Of a DNA stretch of 64,000 bases, positions 24,115-39,720 are shown piece by piece. The position numbers and the translations under genes were made by a program. The notes under the pieces were generated by a model. That model was not told where the DNA came from. It did no database searches and was given only the letters and a program-made list of their open reading frames with translations. Within the stretch, counting starts at the first letter, position 1. Each line of letters begins with the position of its first letter. The DNA is from Epiperipatus broadwayi (Eukaryota > Onychophora > Udeonychophora > Euonychophora > Peripatidae), in contig JAQFVV010012537.1 in assembly GCA_028023455.1 (NCBI GenBank), positions 1,486,001 through 1,550,000 of the forward strand, written 5' to 3'.

Positions 24115-24976
24115 ATTAGCAACCATTCAATTATTACTAATTTAATAACAACATGTGATTTAGACAAATGTTATTTATAATAATGCATGATATGACAAAA
24201 AGATGGAAAAATAAAATTCTCAATTATATTTTGAGATTACAAGTTGCCTTCATAAAGATACTATTTGAAATAAAGATTAACAAAGTTTTCTGGAGTAATG
24301 AGAGAAGAAAATCTGTGGATCAAAGAAATTGGATTAAACTCAAAGAGTTCTTCATTTTAAAATAGATTAATAATGATTAAAATTGATTATCATAATGTTG
24401 ATGCTGATTATTATTATATTAAGCCATTTTAACTTGAATAAAAAACTTAACATTTGAAAGATATAGGTTCAATAAAAAATTTCAAAAATTGAATCAACAA
24501 ATGAAAAACATCATAGGAAATGTTTAAAGCATCCCTTTCAGTTTTGGAATTACCTCTACATTTGCATTGTGATATTAATACACAAAATTTGGCACAAAAA
24601 TATTTACATGACATATATAATATCATAAAGTGTAACTAATTCTTCATATATAATCTTGCCAACCATTGATACCAGCATCTACTTCTGTGATTTTCTAGAG
24701 GTAAAGTCTTTTCCACTATCAAAATTGATAATCCTAAATACAATATAGAAGCTATGATAGGACAAAAATATAAACAAAATTCAGACTTATAGCAAAAAGG
24801 TATATAGCTATTTAAAAACTGTTCTTAATTATTTCATCAGTTATTAGGGACATCCTACATTTTTGTCCAATATGTGATTTTGTAGAAGTTCTCTCACTAA
24901 CATTAAAGGACAGTTGAAAGATATTTTACAAATAAGTGGTAATTCTTTCTTATATTTTGCATATTTAAATTTACAT

Positions 24977-25246
24977 CACATGACTCAAAGCCTAATATAA
25001 TTACTTTATAGGTTAATCATGTTGCTGGAAATGAAACAACATGTTTTTCTTTGTAAAATTAGAAAACAGTTACAACAGTGACTTCATACGGATTGGTATT
25101 TACAAAGACAATCACATGACTCAAAGCCTAATATAATTACTTTAAAGGTTAATCATGTTGCTGGAAATGAAACAACATGTTTTTCTTTGTAAAATTAGAA
25201 AACAGTTACAATAGTGACTTCATATGGATTGGTATTTACAAAGACA
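24977..25246. repeat. 135-bp direct tandem duplication
   Basis: Unit 24977-25111 is repeated at 25112-25246 with about four substitutions (for example CATACGG versus CATATGG). It is not an exon and has no ORF that spans both units. It is a recent local duplication in intron DNA. Confidence 0.9.
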
Positions 25247-26328
25247 AAAAGCATTAAAAATCTTTGCAAGTTTACTATAGCAGAAGATATAATAACTTCA
25301 TTAAATTTTAAAAGGTAACCTGCACCTATTATGGAACATGCATATTTTTGGTGAAGGGGTAGTTCTTCTAAAGCAGACATTCCCATATATCAAGAAGGAG
25401 TTTGCTGCATAACATCGATTGAAAAAAATTATCTTTTAACCTGGATCCAATCATAGTTTTTAATAGACCTACTTACTTTTCTATATAATCTGAACAATTT
25501 ATTGCTGTTAGTTCCTAAATTTTTATTTTTTTTTAAATTTTTATCCATTGGATTGAAATTCTCTTTTGAAGCCATAATGTTTTAATTTATTTTTTTTTTA
25601 AAAAAAAAACCTTTTCAAAAACATTAAAAGCATTATTTTAATTTGAAATGATATAATCCAACAAGATCAATGATTTAAAACAAAAGGTTACAGCTTTTTT
25701 GTTCACCTTGGAATTTCATCCATCTTTTTCTCACGTCTTTGTTCATAAGTTTATGGATAGAAACTAGTCTCTACTTTGTATGAGAGTGGGTGCTGTGAAA
25801 ATTACTCTCCAGAAATATTATTCGCTGTTGAACAATTTATGGCATATAAGTTATAATTATCTTAATGCAGATCTTTTGCACAATTAATAGAAAACTGCTA
25901 ACTTTATCATTTATGTTAGTTTTCTATGAAATTTTTCAAATATAAATATCTCTAATGCACTTTTTAAATATTTGATACTTTTTTTTCCATTTAGATATTT
26001 TTGCAATACAATTTTTTAAATATATATATTACTTGTTTATTTTAAAGATTGAAATAATAATTCTACCATTTCTGGAGCAGTGCCTTTTTTTTAGAAATTC
26101 AATTGCGTCTATAAAATTATTATTATTTAGTTGTTCTTTTTTTTTAATTTAAATCCTTCATACTTGAATTATTTCAATAACATCTTTTATAAAAAATTAC
26201 AATGCTATTTTTTATTATCTAACCTCACTCTCTCCTCATGGGTAAGGCCACCCAGCTGATTATGAAATAGATAAGATATACATATAATGCAAATAAAATG
26301 TCCATTAATTTAAAATTATTGTAGTAAC

Positions 26329-26478
26329 AATAAAAATAATAATTATAATGATAATTAACTATTATATAGTCTTTCAATCTGCAGAAATTGAGGAATGTTA
26401 AGGAATTAATCAAAGTACTTCTGCAGATTGAAAGACTGTATACAATAGTTAATTACCATTATAATTATTATTTTTATT
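26329..26478. mobile_element. foldback element, about 58-bp arms
   Basis: Arms 26329-26386 and 26419-26478 are inverted around a 32-bp centre. They share CTTTCAATCTGCAGAA and AATTATAATTATTATTTTT-type outer ends. The upstream flank (AAATAAAATGTCCATTAA) and the centre resemble the 18.6-kb foldback, so both probably belong to one family. Confidence 0.75.
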
Positions 26479-26486
26479 ATATATAT

Positions 26487-26587
26487 ATAATATTTAAATA
26501 CAGGTATACTTTACATCCTTGGAGATTAAATGTAATTATAGGGAATTTGAACCCAGACTTTCAAGATCCCTTCAGCAATCCAATCTA
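26487..26587 (-). mobile_element. SINE family R1, partial inverted copy
   Basis: In minus sense this reads CTTGAAAGTCTGGGTTCAAATTCCC, split here as GTCTGGGTTCAAATTCCC, then the R1 3' tail (CTCCAAGGATGTAAAGTATACC). It is inverted relative to 26588-26995, so the pair forms a stem of roughly 50-100 bp. Confidence 0.6.
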
Positions 26588-26995
26588 TCCCATAAATGGA
26601 CATCGTCCTATACATGAAGGGTCAGAATGACTTAAGGTCAACATGGGCATGACAACAACATTGGCATCATCAAGTAATTTGGGTACTCCATCATCAGATT
26701 TTGAATGGTAAGGAAGGCTGAAGAATTGGATGGTGGAGTAGATTGAAACCTGTCCATTAAAGTTTGAATATTTGCTATCTTAATACAAACTGAGCATTGA
26801 TTATATACATATGTGTGGGAGATGATAATCAGGACCAACTGATGAGTGCTAGTTCAGCATGAAATATGTCTATTGGAGATCATTAATCTTTTTCACATAT
26901 ATGTAGTTATGTGTATCGATTGTATGATATAGATTGGATTACTGAAGGAAGCTTGAAAGTCTGGGTTCAAATCCCCTATAATATATATCCTGTGT
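26588..26995 (+). mobile_element. tRNA-like SINE family R1, full copy
   Basis: About 400 bp. Landmarks: CTATACATGAAGGGTCAGAATG, CATCAGATTTTGAATGG, GGAAGGCTGAAGAATTGGATGG, TGATAATC-GGA-CAACTGATGAGTG, and a pol III B-box-like GGGTTCAAATCCC near the right end. Copies are at 52.6/54.5 kb and 58.0-59.1 kb. A partial inverted copy lies immediately to its left (26487-26585). The tRNA-like motif sits near the 3' end instead of the 5' end usual for SINEs. Confidence 0.65.
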
Positions 26996-27368
26996 ATGCT
27001 CAGAAACAAATGGGAAGTGTTAAATATATAATATTTATGCCAGGATTTAATAAATGATATATTAATCTTTAACTGAATTTAAAGTTATTGGCTAAAAATT
27101 AAATAATAATTTATAGTCCAAGAAATAAATAATTATTAGATAAACTTTAACACTTATTGTAAGCAATATTTTCAAAATGGAGTGCACTCAAAAATTGTTT
27201 GCTATGGATATATACTAAAATATAATAAAGAAGACATGTGTGAACAAAGACATGGGCCAACTGATGAAGGCAGATTCTAATAGGAATGCATCTTGGTATC
27301 AGTTATTTTTTACATATTAAAGGGTGTGTTAAATTTAGAAACTTCGTTATGTATAATGACTTACTCAC

Positions 27369-27494
27369 CAATACATTTTTTTCTATCTGGACTGAGCAAA
27401 AACCCATCAGTGCACTGACAGTGATAACTTCCTTCTGTATTAATACATTGTCCATTCTTGCAAAGATCAGGTACAAGTTGACATTCATTTATAT
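27369..27494 (-). CDS. FBN: fibrillin exon: second calcium-binding EGF domain
   Basis: A 126-nt exon of 42 codons, phase 1-1, with acceptor aatattag and donor gtgagtaa. It encodes DINEC, then CKNGQC, CINTEGSYHC, CTDGF and a final CI, a complete six-cysteine cbEGF with Asn and Tyr at the calcium-site positions. It has the same length as the preceding cbEGF exon, the usual fibrillin pattern of one cbEGF per exon. Its last codon is completed by the TB exon to give CIDTRVDVC. The following intron is the largest in the window, about 22.8 kb, and holds the Gypsy elements and one full-length RTE. Confidence 0.94.
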
Positions 27495-29945
<2,451 letters not shown>

Positions 29946-32900
29946 TTAGTTAAAATGTTTTCATTTTTATTTTAAAATCTGAATTTATTCCCTCATGAGT
30001 ACAAATGCAAAATTATTTAAATAAATCTTCAAATACAATTATTAACAATATGCATGTAAAGTTTTAATATCTAAGATTTCAGTGACCTCAATTTAATAAA
30101 CAAACTGTATTAATGCTTACATTATTTAGTAAATAAGATATCAGTAATCATTACCATCTATACCTTTTGTATTTTTGAGTGGTATTCTATTATTACAAAG
30201 ACTTCATAGATAGTGTGTATACTAAATGTTAATGGGTACATGTAATTTATTCAGTTTCTTTAAATATGCAACAGTCTCATATCTGCAATATTCAAGTCTT
30301 AAGCTATCTTGTGAATACCAAAATTTACAAACAATAGTAAATGATGATATAATATTCATTTGTAACATACTACATTCACACAGATGTAAATATGCATATC
30401 ACTAAACTTAAATGTCAAAATCAAATTATCTTTACCAAAGTTTAACAAAATCAACCAAATAAATCACAGGTAATCAGAACTATCCTAAGAAAAAGTGAAA
30501 GCTGTGCAATGTTTTTATTGGGGGGGGGGGTGATCTTTTTACACTTAGTAAAAACCATATATTTGAAAAAAATATCTTATTTGCAAATATACATATACTG
30601 CTTTACAATTTATATAAATCAAGTCAAGAACATTCATGAAAATAAAATATAATTTTTTATATTATATGTATTTTACTTTGTTTGCTCAAATATTGATTCA
30701 ACAGAATTACACAGATTAGTACTTATAATGAATAAGTAATTACTTATATAACTTTAAGCAATTTTATTAAATTATTATTTGAAAACAACTAAAAATATAT
30801 AATGCAAAAAATTATATTTTCTTTTCTTGAATACTTCATTGTGAATCCATTAATAATATCATCATAATTTTATTTTTTTGAAAATTCTGATTTAAAAGAT
30901 AAAATTACTAATAAAGAAAATTATTCTTGACTTATGCTTATTTTACATTAATGACCAGAATATGTGAAACATTTAGGTATACATGTTATATGCATCTGAA
31001 AAATTTGCACCACCACACAATCAGTGCTTTTACAATTGTATTCTTTCACATGCAAATGCCATTATAAGGTCTACAAATTATAGTTTTAGCAACAACAAAA
31101 AAGGTCGGGATGTAATCATATTTAATAAGTGATAAAATGTTTTATTTTTTGATTTTCACAAAAAAAAAAATTAAATTATGCAGGACCCCAGACCATGATA
31201 AATTCAGAACCTTGTGGTATAGCACCATTTTCACCATTCTTGGATCAGCTTTGCTAGTCAAATTTACTTTAAATCTTTGACTTAACATTTAAACAACCAG
31301 TCAATTAAGTCTTTCAAGAAAATTGTTTAATAACTTAAACATTGGTCATTAATTAGATATGAGTTAACAGCTATATAAATTAATTTAAAGTACTAAACTT
31401 TTTAAATAAATATCAAATTCATGATTGCTTCAATCTTAAAGCACAAAATAATTATAATATAATCTAGAAAACGTAAACAAGTAAAATATTGGAATGAAAT
31501 ATCCTAAAACAGAGTTGAAATCAATTGAATATTAATACAATAAATCTATAAATAATATAAAAAAAATATTTTATATAAAAAAGGCTAAATTAAATAAAAA
31601 TGTCCTTCCAAGTAATTGAATTACTTAACTTACTCCCCCCCTCCCCCCACCTTTATTTCAAATTATATATGATAACAAAAAATATAGTTAAAGTAAAAAA
31701 GTTACACTAGCCTGTAAATAAAACCCATTTTTCTGGAGTAAAAACCAAAATAGATAGACTTTATCGATTTTACTGTCTGAATTCAAAAATGTATTTTGTT
31801 TTGCAGTACCATATCTGGTTTTCCTTCATTAAACACAAGTAAAAGTTGCTTTGTAAACAATAAAATGGTTATTATGTTGTTTTTATGTATGTTTAAACCA
31901 GCTAAACTGAAATGGTGGCACCAGTAACACATTTAAATTATAAGCCCTACTTGAAATAAAAATTATAGAGTTATTAATACAAAGTTTTGTTTAAAATACT
32001 TAAAAAAAAAGTCTATAGCATATATATATATATATTTTGTAACCTCTTTAATCTTCACCTGTATCACCTTATACACATATAAATGCCTGGGCGCCAATTC
32101 TATACAAGATAAAATAAAATTTATAAATTAAGTTGCATCTCTAATTATGAATAAGACTCTTAATATTAATCTTCAGCTTAGCTCAGTTGGGGGTTATAGG
32201 GTCTCGTGGTCATCTAGAATGCAAATGGGGTGAGAGAAGCATTTATAAACAATAATTATAATGTTTATTTAGTTATACTATAAGTATTGTTAAAACAGAA
32301 AAAACTCACTATATATATATATATTGCCACACACAGCAAGCTAGGGTAATCAATGGAGGTGGTCACGTGATGTCTATTGGCTTATACTATAAGTACTTAC
32401 CCAAGTTATCAAAAGAAAGCAATTCATGGATTAAATCAAGAATCATATGTTCAATTCTCCCACCATCCAAGTACATGCTAGACCAATCACACCACTCATC
32501 TAATATGTTTTGGGATCACTGTAACAATAATTAATCCACAGACATTTGATTTAGATTGCACAGCTATATCAATGTTTATCTAAATAATGAAATAATCTCA
32601 GGGCTCTATTGTATGAATAATAAGTCAATCCTATTACAAGATAATAATTAAGTAATGAGGAACTATTGTGAAACTGACAATTATTACAATGAAATAAAGG
32701 ATAGACAATGATAGAGATCGGGTGCATTTTTATCTCACATTATCATCTATTTTAAACAAGATAAAATCTATATCTTGGCATTATACAATGTTTGGATCAA
32801 TTAATTCAGTATCATTTAAATAAATGACATATACTATTAAAATGATAAGTAGTATAGTTTTTTTTATTATATTGAACATATGTGTGTGTGGAAATGGTCA

Positions 32901-34306
32901 ATCGAACGTATATGGTAAAATAATTCAGAGGGAATCTTATTTCAACAAACATTTATTACAAGACACATTCTTTTACAAACATATTGATGATGACTTAACA
33001 TTAATTTCTCATTAACTACAAGCTTGAATAAATAACATTTAAATTACATAAATCCTATACACTTAATATTTGGAGGCTCTTCCTCTTATCTGTTATTTTC
33101 AATAATATTTATAACTCTATTTATTAAATTATTAGTGACACAATATAATTATATATTCACATACCAATGTTTATATCATCTATTCTCATTCTGTGCTCTA
33201 AGTTTATCATATCTCCGAATGTGTGCGCATTTATAAATTTACAATCATATCGCATTTATTGATTATATTATCCATCGGTTTACTTGCAGAATGAATAAAC
33301 TTCACAATACAGATGGTACAATGAGCTAATCATTAAATTATAAATCCGACTTCAAATATATTACAGAAATCACTAAAACATTTATCTTAAATAACTAATA
33401 TATACTACAAAACGATAAATACGTGGAATAAAGAGGGAGAGCAAAATGCTAACAAATATTCGCACACAGGCGCATGATGGTTAACAAAACTCCAAACATC
33501 AACTTAATTCATCAATACAGAAACTACCAACTTTTCTGACCCAAATGGTGTGGAATCCAGCCAATTACTCATAAATAAATGGGATATCTACCACTTTACT
33601 TTAAGGAATATAATCATCACATCATATACTATCAAATAAGGAAATATATCACCACCCATGGCTCAATAAGTAAATAAGTAAAAGGAGTGTTACTCAATCC
33701 GAATAGCATGATTATCCCTTCAATTACATCTCCACTCAAAAGATATCTAAGACATTTCATATAGGACAAATCCATAACAGACAAACTCTTAAATTTTCAC
33801 AATCTTTAGCGCATTAGCGCCAGCCGCAACCGATACAAAAACAAACAAGCATAAATCTAACTCTTATAAAAATAGCTTATGATAGCGAACACACATGATC
33901 ATGTAAGAAATATTTTCAAAATCACATCAGACAATAAAATGTTATATTAGCATTAATTAAATTAAAAATGAATCTAATATCTATGAAAAATTATGAACAT
34001 CGAATTTCAAATTAGCATAAATACTATCAAGTAAGCCTGACTATTCGGCAATACTGGCATAAATGTTTTTGTGTATCTATTTATTATTACCAACTAATGA
34101 ATACTGATAAAGCATGCAATTTGCACCAATAATATGAGCACGGGAATATATAACATTTTACATAATACAACAAAAAAAAATTTTACGGGTTTGGTATAAC
34201 TTATATCAAAATCTCTAAGACATTCTAGAGGAGATTAGGCAAACAAATAGATAATAATAATAACTCGAATTAATATCAGACTAAACATAAAAGAAAATCT
34301 ATCTAT

Positions 34307-34450
34307 CTACCATATGCAATGTGAAGAAATATATGTCAAACCTTCTATCATTAAAATAAAAGTTTCCATTTTCTCTTTCTACCATATGCAATGAAAAGAA
34401 ATACATGTCAAACCTTCTATCAGTAAAATAAGTTTCCCTTTTCTCTCTCT
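34307..34450. repeat. 72-bp direct tandem duplication
   Basis: CTACCATATGCAATG starts at 34307 and again at 34379, and the following sequence repeats (CATGTCAAACCTTCTATCA, TAAGTTTCC). The second unit has a few substitutions and a small gap. Confidence 0.8.
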
Positions 34451-36216
34451 CTTTTTTTTTTAGTTCACACTTGAAATTTTAAGCATAGAAACATACACGA
34501 AGCCCAGATGATAATGATGAATAAACAAACATTTCTCCTACAGGATAAACATGAATTTAGCCAAAACAGCAATAATTTCCAATGTTCTTAGGGCTTCCTA
34601 ATGGACATTATAAGCAGCTTTTTCACATATTTGAATCAATTTATTTATTATAAAATTTTCAAAGCTCAGCAAGATCATCAAAATAAATGTTTATGATTCA
34701 CGCTATTTTCAACTCTGTTCTGTCTAAATTTCCAGCAGTTACTAAAATTTAATGATGATTAAGATCAGGGCTATTTGGTCATCCATGCTTATGCACATTT
34801 CTGATAAATAATTATCAAATATCATTAAGTCACACATTCTATCACTCGTTTATAGGTGCGAATGGTAAGGTAATTTAGTATATATAGCTATTCTGATAAT
34901 GTAAAGTATTAGAATAAATCATTTCTCTGTTTCAGCCTTATTTTACACAATAAAATAGAAAACTTATTAAATGAGAGTCAATAAAATATTTCACTAACAG
35001 TTCAGCATAACTTTTCCGATTATTATTAGTATTGTTAATTTACATGCTTCTAGTATCACACTATTCATTATAAGTAAGCTATAGCAAAATTATATTAACA
35101 ATTTTTTTTTATATAATAATATCCATGCATCTTGAATAAAAGTAAATTTCAAATTGTTAGACAATAAAAGCTGGTGCTGGTGTATCTTTAAAAGTTTAGC
35201 CTTCCATATTGAATAATATTATCCTGTGTCCTTCATGATTACACATTGGCATTCACACTTGAGTAGTATGAGAGAAGTTTAATTAAGTAAAGGAAATAGT
35301 AGAGAATTTAACAAAAATAGTAGGTTCACTTGTTTTATTACAAAAATTATCTCTACTTTATTTTTACTGTCTTTTCTTCAGAAAAGCATTTCACCTTCTC
35401 TAAAACTTTTTTTTTTTCTGAAGTCTTCTGTCTACTTCTCTTTTTTTTTTAGTTATAATAAGGCCAACAATATGCAAGAATTTATTACTTGTAAAAAAAA
35501 ATGTTAGGAAAAGAATATTGGAAAAAAAATATATATTAAATTACAAATACTAACTAATAATAAATGAAATAAATAACTTTTACATTTTAAATGTAAGATT
35601 TTATGCAATAAATAATTAATAAAAAAAAAATCATATTAACTGATGGTGTGTGTGTGCATCTGTCTTTCCATTAATCCAGAGGTCTATAAATGACTGAGCT
35701 ATTAACAATATCTATGGCAAAATAAATAATGTTATTGCAAGATGGATATTCGGAGTGATAATTAAAAATATGAATGAGGTGTGAAGTGTGGAATGATGTG
35801 AATGGACATGCACCCACATATACAAGTTAGATCCTGGAATGGCAATAAACAATAGATTATAAAATTAATGAATAAGCACTCATCATGGCCTTGCAGACAA
35901 ACAATACTTATTCCCACTGGTTGAGCTTTCATACCAACGAATCCTGATACAACCCCTCTCCCATCATTAGATATATAAAAAAAAAATTTAATGATTGGTA
36001 CACTCTAACTAACATCCTAAGAACTTTTCAACCGAATTATACATTAAGTTACATCACAATTCTTTTTTTTTCTATCAGGTACCCCTGACCACTACTGGCA
36101 CAATGTAAACTTCCCACTTTCCTTCATGGTGCCAATCTGAAAGATCACAATATATATATATTAATAAAATAAAATCATATGCCATATGAGTTATATAGCT
36201 TGCATTTACAAATATG

Positions 36217-36572
36217 TAAAATAAAGAGCATGCTAATAATTCTAAACAAGCTTTTTGCATATAATAAATCCTATAAGAGAAAGCATTTCAAATCATCTTT
36301 ATCTAGAATAATTTAGTTGTAGAGCTGAATTTAAAGAAATGTAGATGTCTGAAAATTTCAGATCTTCTTCTTAAGATTTAACTATTAGATAAATGCTTAG
36401 TTTGAGTTGGTGTTTTAAATCTGGTGTCCTAGGTCCTCACTGAAGAGAGCCATAGCTCAAAACCAGTCTAGGAAAGGGAACAATCTTCGATAAAGATGAT
36501 TTAATGCTTTCTCTTATAGCATTTATCATTAAAAAAAGCTTGTTTAGAGCTATTAGCATGCTCTTTATTTTA
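36217..36572. mobile_element. MITE with about 85-bp terminal inverted repeats
   Basis: Arms 36217-36303 and 36489-36572 are inverted at roughly 85% identity (TAAAATAAAGAGCATGCTAAT outer end, GATAAAGATGATTT inner end). The core (CCTAGGTCCTCACTGAAGAG, CCAGTCTAGG) resembles the reverse complement of the MITE family A core, although the terminal repeats differ. No coding potential. The element probably belongs to a related non-autonomous lineage. Confidence 0.75.
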
Positions 36573-38640
36573 TATAATACACACACACACACATATATAT
36601 ATAGCTGAAATTCTTTCATCACTCATGTTATCAGGGGGACTAAATGCTGGTAAGAAGAGTCCATGACAAATAGGCTGTATAGCTAGCTGATAAGAGATTC
36701 AGATATTTAATTCATTTTTTATTTTTCTCATTGTAACCAATAATGTTGAGATATAAAAATAAGCCTGATCATAATGATTTTTTTGTTTATGCCATTGCAT
36801 GGGTATTGTAAATGGCACTGACTCTCTTTTTTATTATACCAATATCATGATCCCTCAACACAAGTGTTACGCGCAATATGAGGTGTAAAAGATTTGTCGT
36901 GATTTGCATAAATGAGTCTATTTGATGTGTTCTGGAATCAAACAAAAACTTCATAATTGTAGCATAACTTCTGAGGACTTTGTAGACACTGCCCTTTGTG
37001 CACTCCTGTTATACTTGTATGGTGTTATTAAAACACTTATATTAAAAATTTTATGAATAAAGATTGAAATGTGGTTATTATTTTCACAATAATGCCCAAA
37101 CAGATATAAATGAAGTAAAAGATTCACAATATGATAACTTGTTGGGTAATATCTTAAACACAACTGATAGGTAATCTTGAAAAGAAATATCAGCTTATCA
37201 TAAACTAAATAAGATAGGGCTGGAGGTCAAAACACTTCTGATTTTTATTTATACCCAAACTTCCATTACACTATTCTTATTGCATATTTGGAGGGGTCTT
37301 GTTATAAATGAACCAGGAAAAACTCAACAAGAATATAACATTTAATATGACTGAAATGCACCCTAAATAGTCAAGTGCCTTTTTATATAAAATCATATAG
37401 CTAAAGTTATATAATTGTATTATAAAAAAGTGTGAGAACATCTCTTAGCATTACATCTTATGGCTGCAGATACTAACAAACAGAATTGCATTAGATATGA
37501 AATTTAAAAAATGGCATTATTTTTAATCTCTCAGAGCATCAATTTTCATTAAAATAACCTATTTTCAATTTTACTGCAAAATCGTGTTGGCCAGAGTTAT
37601 TGTTTAACTTGTACTGCATTATTGATCAAATTAAATAAAAATGTTTTTATAAAATATTTTTACATATAGTAGTTTTGGTTTTTAGTATTCAGATATTTAC
37701 TAATAGACATTTTGTATTCAAATTTAAAAGCTGATGTCACCATATTTTCAGTATTTGAAATAAAATTCACATGCAAAAATAATCGCTTACAAAATTTTTG
37801 TGTTTATGAAGGTAGTGAATTAAAAAAGCAAACAAATGTTTTAGTTCAAAAATCAAGAAAATATAAGATTTTATTTTTCATTCCTTTTTTCTATCTATTT
37901 TAATAAACTGCAAATGCGTTTTAAAGAATTAGTCATGGAATTCAATGAAAGTGTATTTTTTAAAAAATATAGCACCATCTATTGCATATCATTAAAAACT
38001 TAGTAAGCCAATATCAACGCAATATAAAATTCAACCTGTCAACACTATTAGACTGAAGAAAGAGCTGGGCAACTATAAAATATTGAATTGTAATCAATAC
38101 TTAAAGTATACAAAATTTTAAAAATACCCATTTGGCAGAATTATGTTAAAAATCAGATATAAGATTTGAATAAAAAAACAAACAAATAAACAAAATTTTT
38201 AAGTTAAATAAATGCTTTTAATAAGAAAAATAATAATTTAATGGTTTATTGCTAAGGTGTTCAAATGAAGTTTGAGTACCAGAAGTAAGAGTTGAGCTGA
38301 GATCCATGTATACTAAACCATACAAGACAATTAATCCATTAAATTATAAACAAATACTAAGATGAAATAAACATATAAATCAATTTATTTTAAGTCAAAG
38401 TTTAAAAAACTAGCCAATAAAATAGTAATTTTTTTTTAATAATTTTTTTTTTTAGATTATTTTATTGATATATAAAGATTATATTGGCAACTGTTAAATT
38501 GTTTAGATAATTAAGTAATTAATTGATATTTGTGACATTTTTTAGAAATACAATTATTATTATTATTAAAGAGCTACAAATATATTTAAAAAAACCTTAA
38601 GTTAAAAAAAGCTATATGTATCTAAAAAAATATATAGTTC

Positions 38641-39648
38641 ATGAGGGAAGTTAAGTATAGAGGTGTTAGTAAATAAGATCAAACTCCATATGATGTAGTT
38701 AAAATTGTGTGGAAAGGAATGGCAATAGCAGGGTTAACACATGATAATGATGCATTATGTGTTAGTAAAGGAGTATTAGATTACTTAGAAAAAGTACAAA
38801 GAGAAGGAGGAAGACATGCATTAGATTCAGATGGGTGGATGGAAAATGAGGCAATTCAAAGAGAAATGGAATGGTCAAGTTTTTATATGAAAAATGCAAA
38901 AAGCAAAATGAAAATATCCGGTACATTGCAGTTTATGGATAATAAAAGAATAGCCAAAATAGTATTTAATTGGGTTATGAATAAAGAGCAGGCAACAAGA
39001 TGGCTGAGAAAAGTAATGTGCTAAGCAGAAGATTTGGATAAAAAATTTATGTCAGTATACTTATACAAAAGATGGAGTGATTGTGTTAGAAGAATTCTTG
39101 AGTGTTATAGTGGTAAAGAATGGGATAGAAGAATAGATGCATTAATAAAGAATAGGGAGTTGAAAAGATGGAGAACTAGTATGGAGAGTAAAAAGAGTTT
39201 AAATATATATAAAAGTAAACAGAATATTGGGTGCAAGTTAATTTATGATAATAGCAAGGAAAGTAGTTTACTGTTTAAGGCTCAAATGGAATGTTTAGCA
39301 ACAAGGAAATATACCCATAAATACAAAAATGTGGATGATTTAGTCTGCAAGTTGTGTAAGGAAAGCATAGAAAATATTGGGCATCAGTTGATTGAATGCA
39401 AATACCTAAAAGTAGAAAGGATATAAATAATGAACTTGTGGAAGAATAAATGTAAACAAAGTGATTATACAGAAAATGGGTTATTGGTTTTTATGTTGGG
39501 TTTGGGAAAAGTTAAGAGATTTAAATATAAAAATGATGGAATTGACAAAGATTATGTCGTGGGAATGGGATGGAGCAGGATATGGGAAAACTTAGGGCAG
39601 GGAATGGAAAGAGAAGATAAAGTGGCTAACAAGTTTCTCTGGGCATAG
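38641..39648 (+). pseudogene. LINE ORF2 C-terminus with zinc-knuckle-like motif
   Basis: The translated frame contains GMAIAGLTHDNDALCVSKG, DGWMENEAIQREMEWSSFY and, near 39.34-39.41 kb, CKLCKESIENIGHQLIEC, a C-x2-C-x7-H-x4-C arrangement like the zinc-binding tail after RT in Jockey, CR1 and L2-type LINEs. The remainder is rich in Lys and Trp. Three nonsense codons inactivate it. I cannot assign the clade without the RT core, which has been lost to 5' truncation. Confidence 0.65.
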
Positions 39649-39720
39649 TTGCTGAGAGATTCCTGACTTCATATAAGGAGAAGTCACAGTGCATCACATC
39701 ACATAACAACATCCAAGAGG
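38641..39720 (+). mobile_element. LINE 3' fragment (C-terminal RT region)
   Basis: A single reading frame from about 38641 to 39648 is broken only by three in-frame TAA codons (38674-38676, 39022-39024, 39424-39426), with no frameshift. After the coding end it has a CATCACATCACATAAC tail. The absence of the RT catalytic box indicates 5' truncation. It is unrelated in sequence to the RTE copies. Confidence 0.75.

Larger units (their letters stand above)
4538..27368 (-). other. 22.8-kb fibrillin intron
   Basis: This lies between the second cbEGF exon and the TB1 exon. It contains the Gypsy tandem (6.0-15.6 kb), two RTE insertions, foldbacks and SINEs, all listed separately. Stretches 4.6-6.0 kb, 15.8-17.8 kb and 22.0-24.0 kb show no gene and no repeat I can name; they are AT-rich with short A/T runs. 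Confidence 0.7.

Noticed and set aside
32080-32420. Possible LTR remnant: a GGCGCC-containing word near 32.09 kb resembling a primer binding site, and repeated TTATACTATAAGTA words
   Set aside because: No paired LTR, no pol fragment, and no consistent ends. A TAGCTCAGTTGGGG word near 32.18 kb may instead be a lone tRNA-like A box.
32824-33015. 63-codon frame starting MTYTIKMISSIVFFIILN, resembling a signal peptide
   Set aside because: Short, no conserved domain, no splice or promoter context, and hydrophobic N-termini arise easily from AT-rich DNA.
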